Of a stretch of 64,000 bases of DNA, positions 62,313 to 64,000 are shown piece by piece (the first letter of the stretch is position 1; each line of letters begins with the position of its first letter). Below the pieces are notes generated by a model, which saw nothing but the letters and a program-made list of their open reading frames with translations, was not told where the DNA came from and ran no database searches. This stretch comes from an uncultured Draconibacterium sp. (lineage in GTDB: Bacteria; Bacteroidota; Bacteroidia; Bacteroidales; Prolixibacteraceae): the NCBI RefSeq assembly GCF_963676735.1, contig NZ_OY781464.1, forward strand, positions 2,389,001-2,453,000, written 5' to 3'. Both the position numbers and the translations under genes were made by a program.

Positions 62313-64000
62313 ATGCCTAAAATTCGCAGAATTGATGCCCTCAATTACCATAAAAAAGAACGTCCCGGAAAAATAGAGGTGGTTCCGACCAAACCACACA
62401 ATACGCAGTACGACCTTTCCCTGGCCTACACTCCGGGAGTGGCGCAACCGTGTCTTGAGATTGAAAAAAATCCGGATAACGCCTATAAGTATACCTCTAA
62501 GGGAAACCTTGTGGCGGTTATTTCAAACGGTACTGCGGTACTGGGACTGGGAGACATTGGCCCCTTGGCCGGCAAACCGGTTATGGAAGGGAAAGGACTC
62601 CTTTTTAAAATATTTGCCGATGTAGATGTTTTTGACATTGAAGTGGACCAGAAAGACCCCGACAAACTGATTGAAGTGGTGAAAGCCATTGCCCCAACAT
62701 TTGGAGGCATTAACCTGGAGGATATTAAAGCTCCCGAATGCTTTAAGATTGAAGAAACACTCCGAAAGGAATTAAACATCCCCGTTTTTCACGACGACCA
62801 GCACGGAACAGCAATTATTTCTGCAGCAGCCTTACTCAATGCACTTGAGCTTAATAAAAAACTTATTGAAGACATTCAGGTTGTGGTGAACGGAGCAGGG
62901 GCAGCAGCGGTGTCGTGTGCCAAACTCTATATCAGCATGGGCGTTGAGCCGGAGAATATAATTATGCTCGACAGCAAGGGCGTGTTAAACCGCGAGCGTG
63001 ACGATTTAAACGAAATAAAACAACAGTTTGTAACCAGCCGAAAAATAAAAACCCTTGAAGAAGCAATGAAGGGTGCCGATGTTTTTCTCGGACTTTCGGT
63101 GGCTGATGTAGTAAGTAAGAAGATGATTAAATCAATGGCCCGCAACCCTATCGTTTTTGCCATGGCCAATCCCAACCCCGAAATATCGTATGAAGATGCC
63201 ACTGCAGTTCGCGACGATATTATTATGGCAACCGGACGAAGCGACTACCCCAACCAAATAAACAATGTGCTTGGCTTCCCTTTTATTTTCAGGGGAGCTC
63301 TTGATGTACGTGCCACCACCATTAACGAAGAAATGAAAATTGCTGCTGCAAAGGCACTGGCAAAACTGGCAAAAGAATATGTTCCGGAAATGGTAGCCAA
63401 AGCCTACAACATGAAAAACATTGTTTTTGGCAAAGATTACATTATTCCAAAACCATTAGACCCCCGACTAATTACAACAGTATCGTCGGCGGTAGCCCAT
63501 GCAGCCATGGAAAGCGGAGTGGCACGCAAACCCATAAAAAGCTGGGCAGCCTACGAACGCGAGCTCACCGAACGATTAGGAATAGACAACCGGCTAATTA
63601 TGGCCATTCGAACCAAAGCCAAACAAAACCCCAAACGTATTGTTTTTGCCGAGGCCAATAGTTTCAGAATTTTAAAAGCTGTACAGTTTGTCATCCGCGA
63701 AGGAATTGCCCAACCTATTCTATTGGGCAATAAAGAGAAAATTCAGGCACTGATTAAAGAAAACCAGCTTGATATCAGTAACGTCCCCATTATCGACATG
63801 TACGATTCGATAAGTGAAGAGAAACGGCATCAGTTTGCTAAAATATTATACGAAAAAAGACATCGAAAAGGAATGACCTACGATGAAGCGGTTGAAAAAA
63901 TGTATAACCGCGATTATTTTGGTTCCATGATGGTTGAAACGGGCGAAGCAGATGCATTTATTTCGGGATTCTCCAGGAATTACTCTTCTACCATCCGCCC
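62313..64000 (+). CDS. maeB: NADP-dependent malic enzyme MaeB (3' end outside window)
   Basis: Oxidative decarboxylation of malate to pyruvate. The frame is open from ATG 62313 to the window end (562 codons). Malic enzyme half: YTPGVAQPCLEIEKNP, GLGDIGPLAGKPVMEGKG, VFHDDQHGTAIISAAALLNA (metal and substrate) and VVVNGAGAAAVSCAKLY (NAD(P)-binding). From about residue 430 it continues into the phosphotransacetylase-like C-terminal domain (NPKRIVFAEANSFRILKAVQ) that defines the long MaeB type. Housekeeping gene marking the right edge of the glycan/exoprotein region. Confidence 0.96.
   Translation, partial: MPKIRRIDALNYHKKERPGKIEVVPTKPHNTQYDLSLAYTPGVAQPCLEIEKNPDNAYKYTSKGNLVAVISNGTAVLGLGDIGPLAGKPVMEGKGLLFKIFADVDVFDIEVDQKDPDKLIEVVKAIAPTFGGINLEDIKAPECFKIEETLRKELNIPVFHDDQHGTAIISAAALLNALELNKKLIEDIQVVVNGAGAAAVSCAKLYISMGVEPENIIMLDSKGVLNRERDDLNEIKQQFVTSRKIKTLEEAMKGADVFLGLSVADVVSKKMIKSMARNPIVFAMANPNPEISYEDATAVRDDIIMATGRSDYPNQINNVLGFPFIFRGALDVRATTINEEMKIAAAKALAKLAKEYVPEMVAKAYNMKNIVFGKDYIIPKPLDPRLITTVSSAVAHAAMESGVARKPIKSWAAYERELTERLGIDNRLIMAIRTKAKQNPKRIVFAEANSFRILKAVQFVIREGIAQPILLGNKEKIQALIKENQLDISNVPIIDMYDSISEEKRHQFAKILYEKRHRKGMTYDEAVEKMYNRDYFGSMMVETGEADAFISGFSRNYSSTIR

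Noticed and set aside
1..64000. tRNA, rRNA, riboswitch or replication origin
   Set aside because: I looked for tRNA-like T-arm words and conserved RNA motifs by eye and found none convincing; a covariance-model scan would be decisive.

Overview
The window looks like a chromosomal piece of a member of the Bacteroidota. I infer a marine-type Marinilabiliales/Prolixibacteraceae-like organism from gene content, not from any database match. The pointers are: five complete exoproteins, three with long multidomain N-terminal parts, that end in type IX secretion (T9SS) type A sorting domains; a bifunctional Fkp fucose enzyme; promoter-like TAnnTTTG boxes; no convincing Shine-Dalgarno sequences; and Bacteroidota-style Wzi, four-helix-bundle and GIY-YIG genes. 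No tRNA, rRNA or CRISPR was seen.

Layout. 1-3439: outer-membrane SLBB exporter (5' end missing) and a Wzz-like chain-length regulator. 3440-12760: a patchwork of genes set among many copies of modular palindromic repeats. It holds two MNT/HEPN nucleotidyltransferase toxin-antitoxin pairs, cysQ, a GIY-YIG nuclease gene broken by a palindrome, cysC, a DUF2061 membrane protein, an antitoxin followed by a broken RelE-like toxin, and an unknown 251-residue protein behind a structured leader. 12763-24201: a compact plus-strand Wzx/Wzy polysaccharide operon (flippase, sugar aminotransferase, MaoC-type hydratase, CitE-type lyase, PglD/NeuD-type acyltransferase, four glycosyltransferases, Wzy, sulfotransferase, WcaF-type acetyltransferase), closed by a strong terminator. 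24359-37158: two large minus-strand T9SS exoproteins, one with eight essentially identical 468-bp repeats. 37908-47428: GDP-L-fucose genes (gmd, fcl, fkp) with a four-helix-bundle protein, a 29-bp minisatellite, a decayed REP-associated transposase, a YhcH/YiaL protein and a Wzi capsule protein. 47515-60744: four more minus-strand secreted proteins; two share a nearly identical 1.2-kb 3' end. 60992-64000: a WecA/MraY-type initiating transferase and the start of malic enzyme MaeB.

How it fits together. The plus-strand glycan genes describe a Wzx/Wzy-dependent surface polysaccharide that probably contains L-fucose and a 4-amino sugar, may carry an unusual acyl group (MaoC + CitE-like + acyltransferase), and is probably sulfated: CysC makes PAPS, the sulfotransferase spends it and CysQ removes the PAP by-product. 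The T9SS cargo genes lie among these glycan genes and share two recurrent modules with one another. The most notable structural observations are the GIY-YIG gene that is both flanked and interrupted by one palindrome family, the RAYT-type pseudogene with perfect 27-bp inverted ends, the modular repeat family confined to 3.5-12.6 kb, and an apparent in-frame 63-bp palindromic insertion in a glycosyltransferase.
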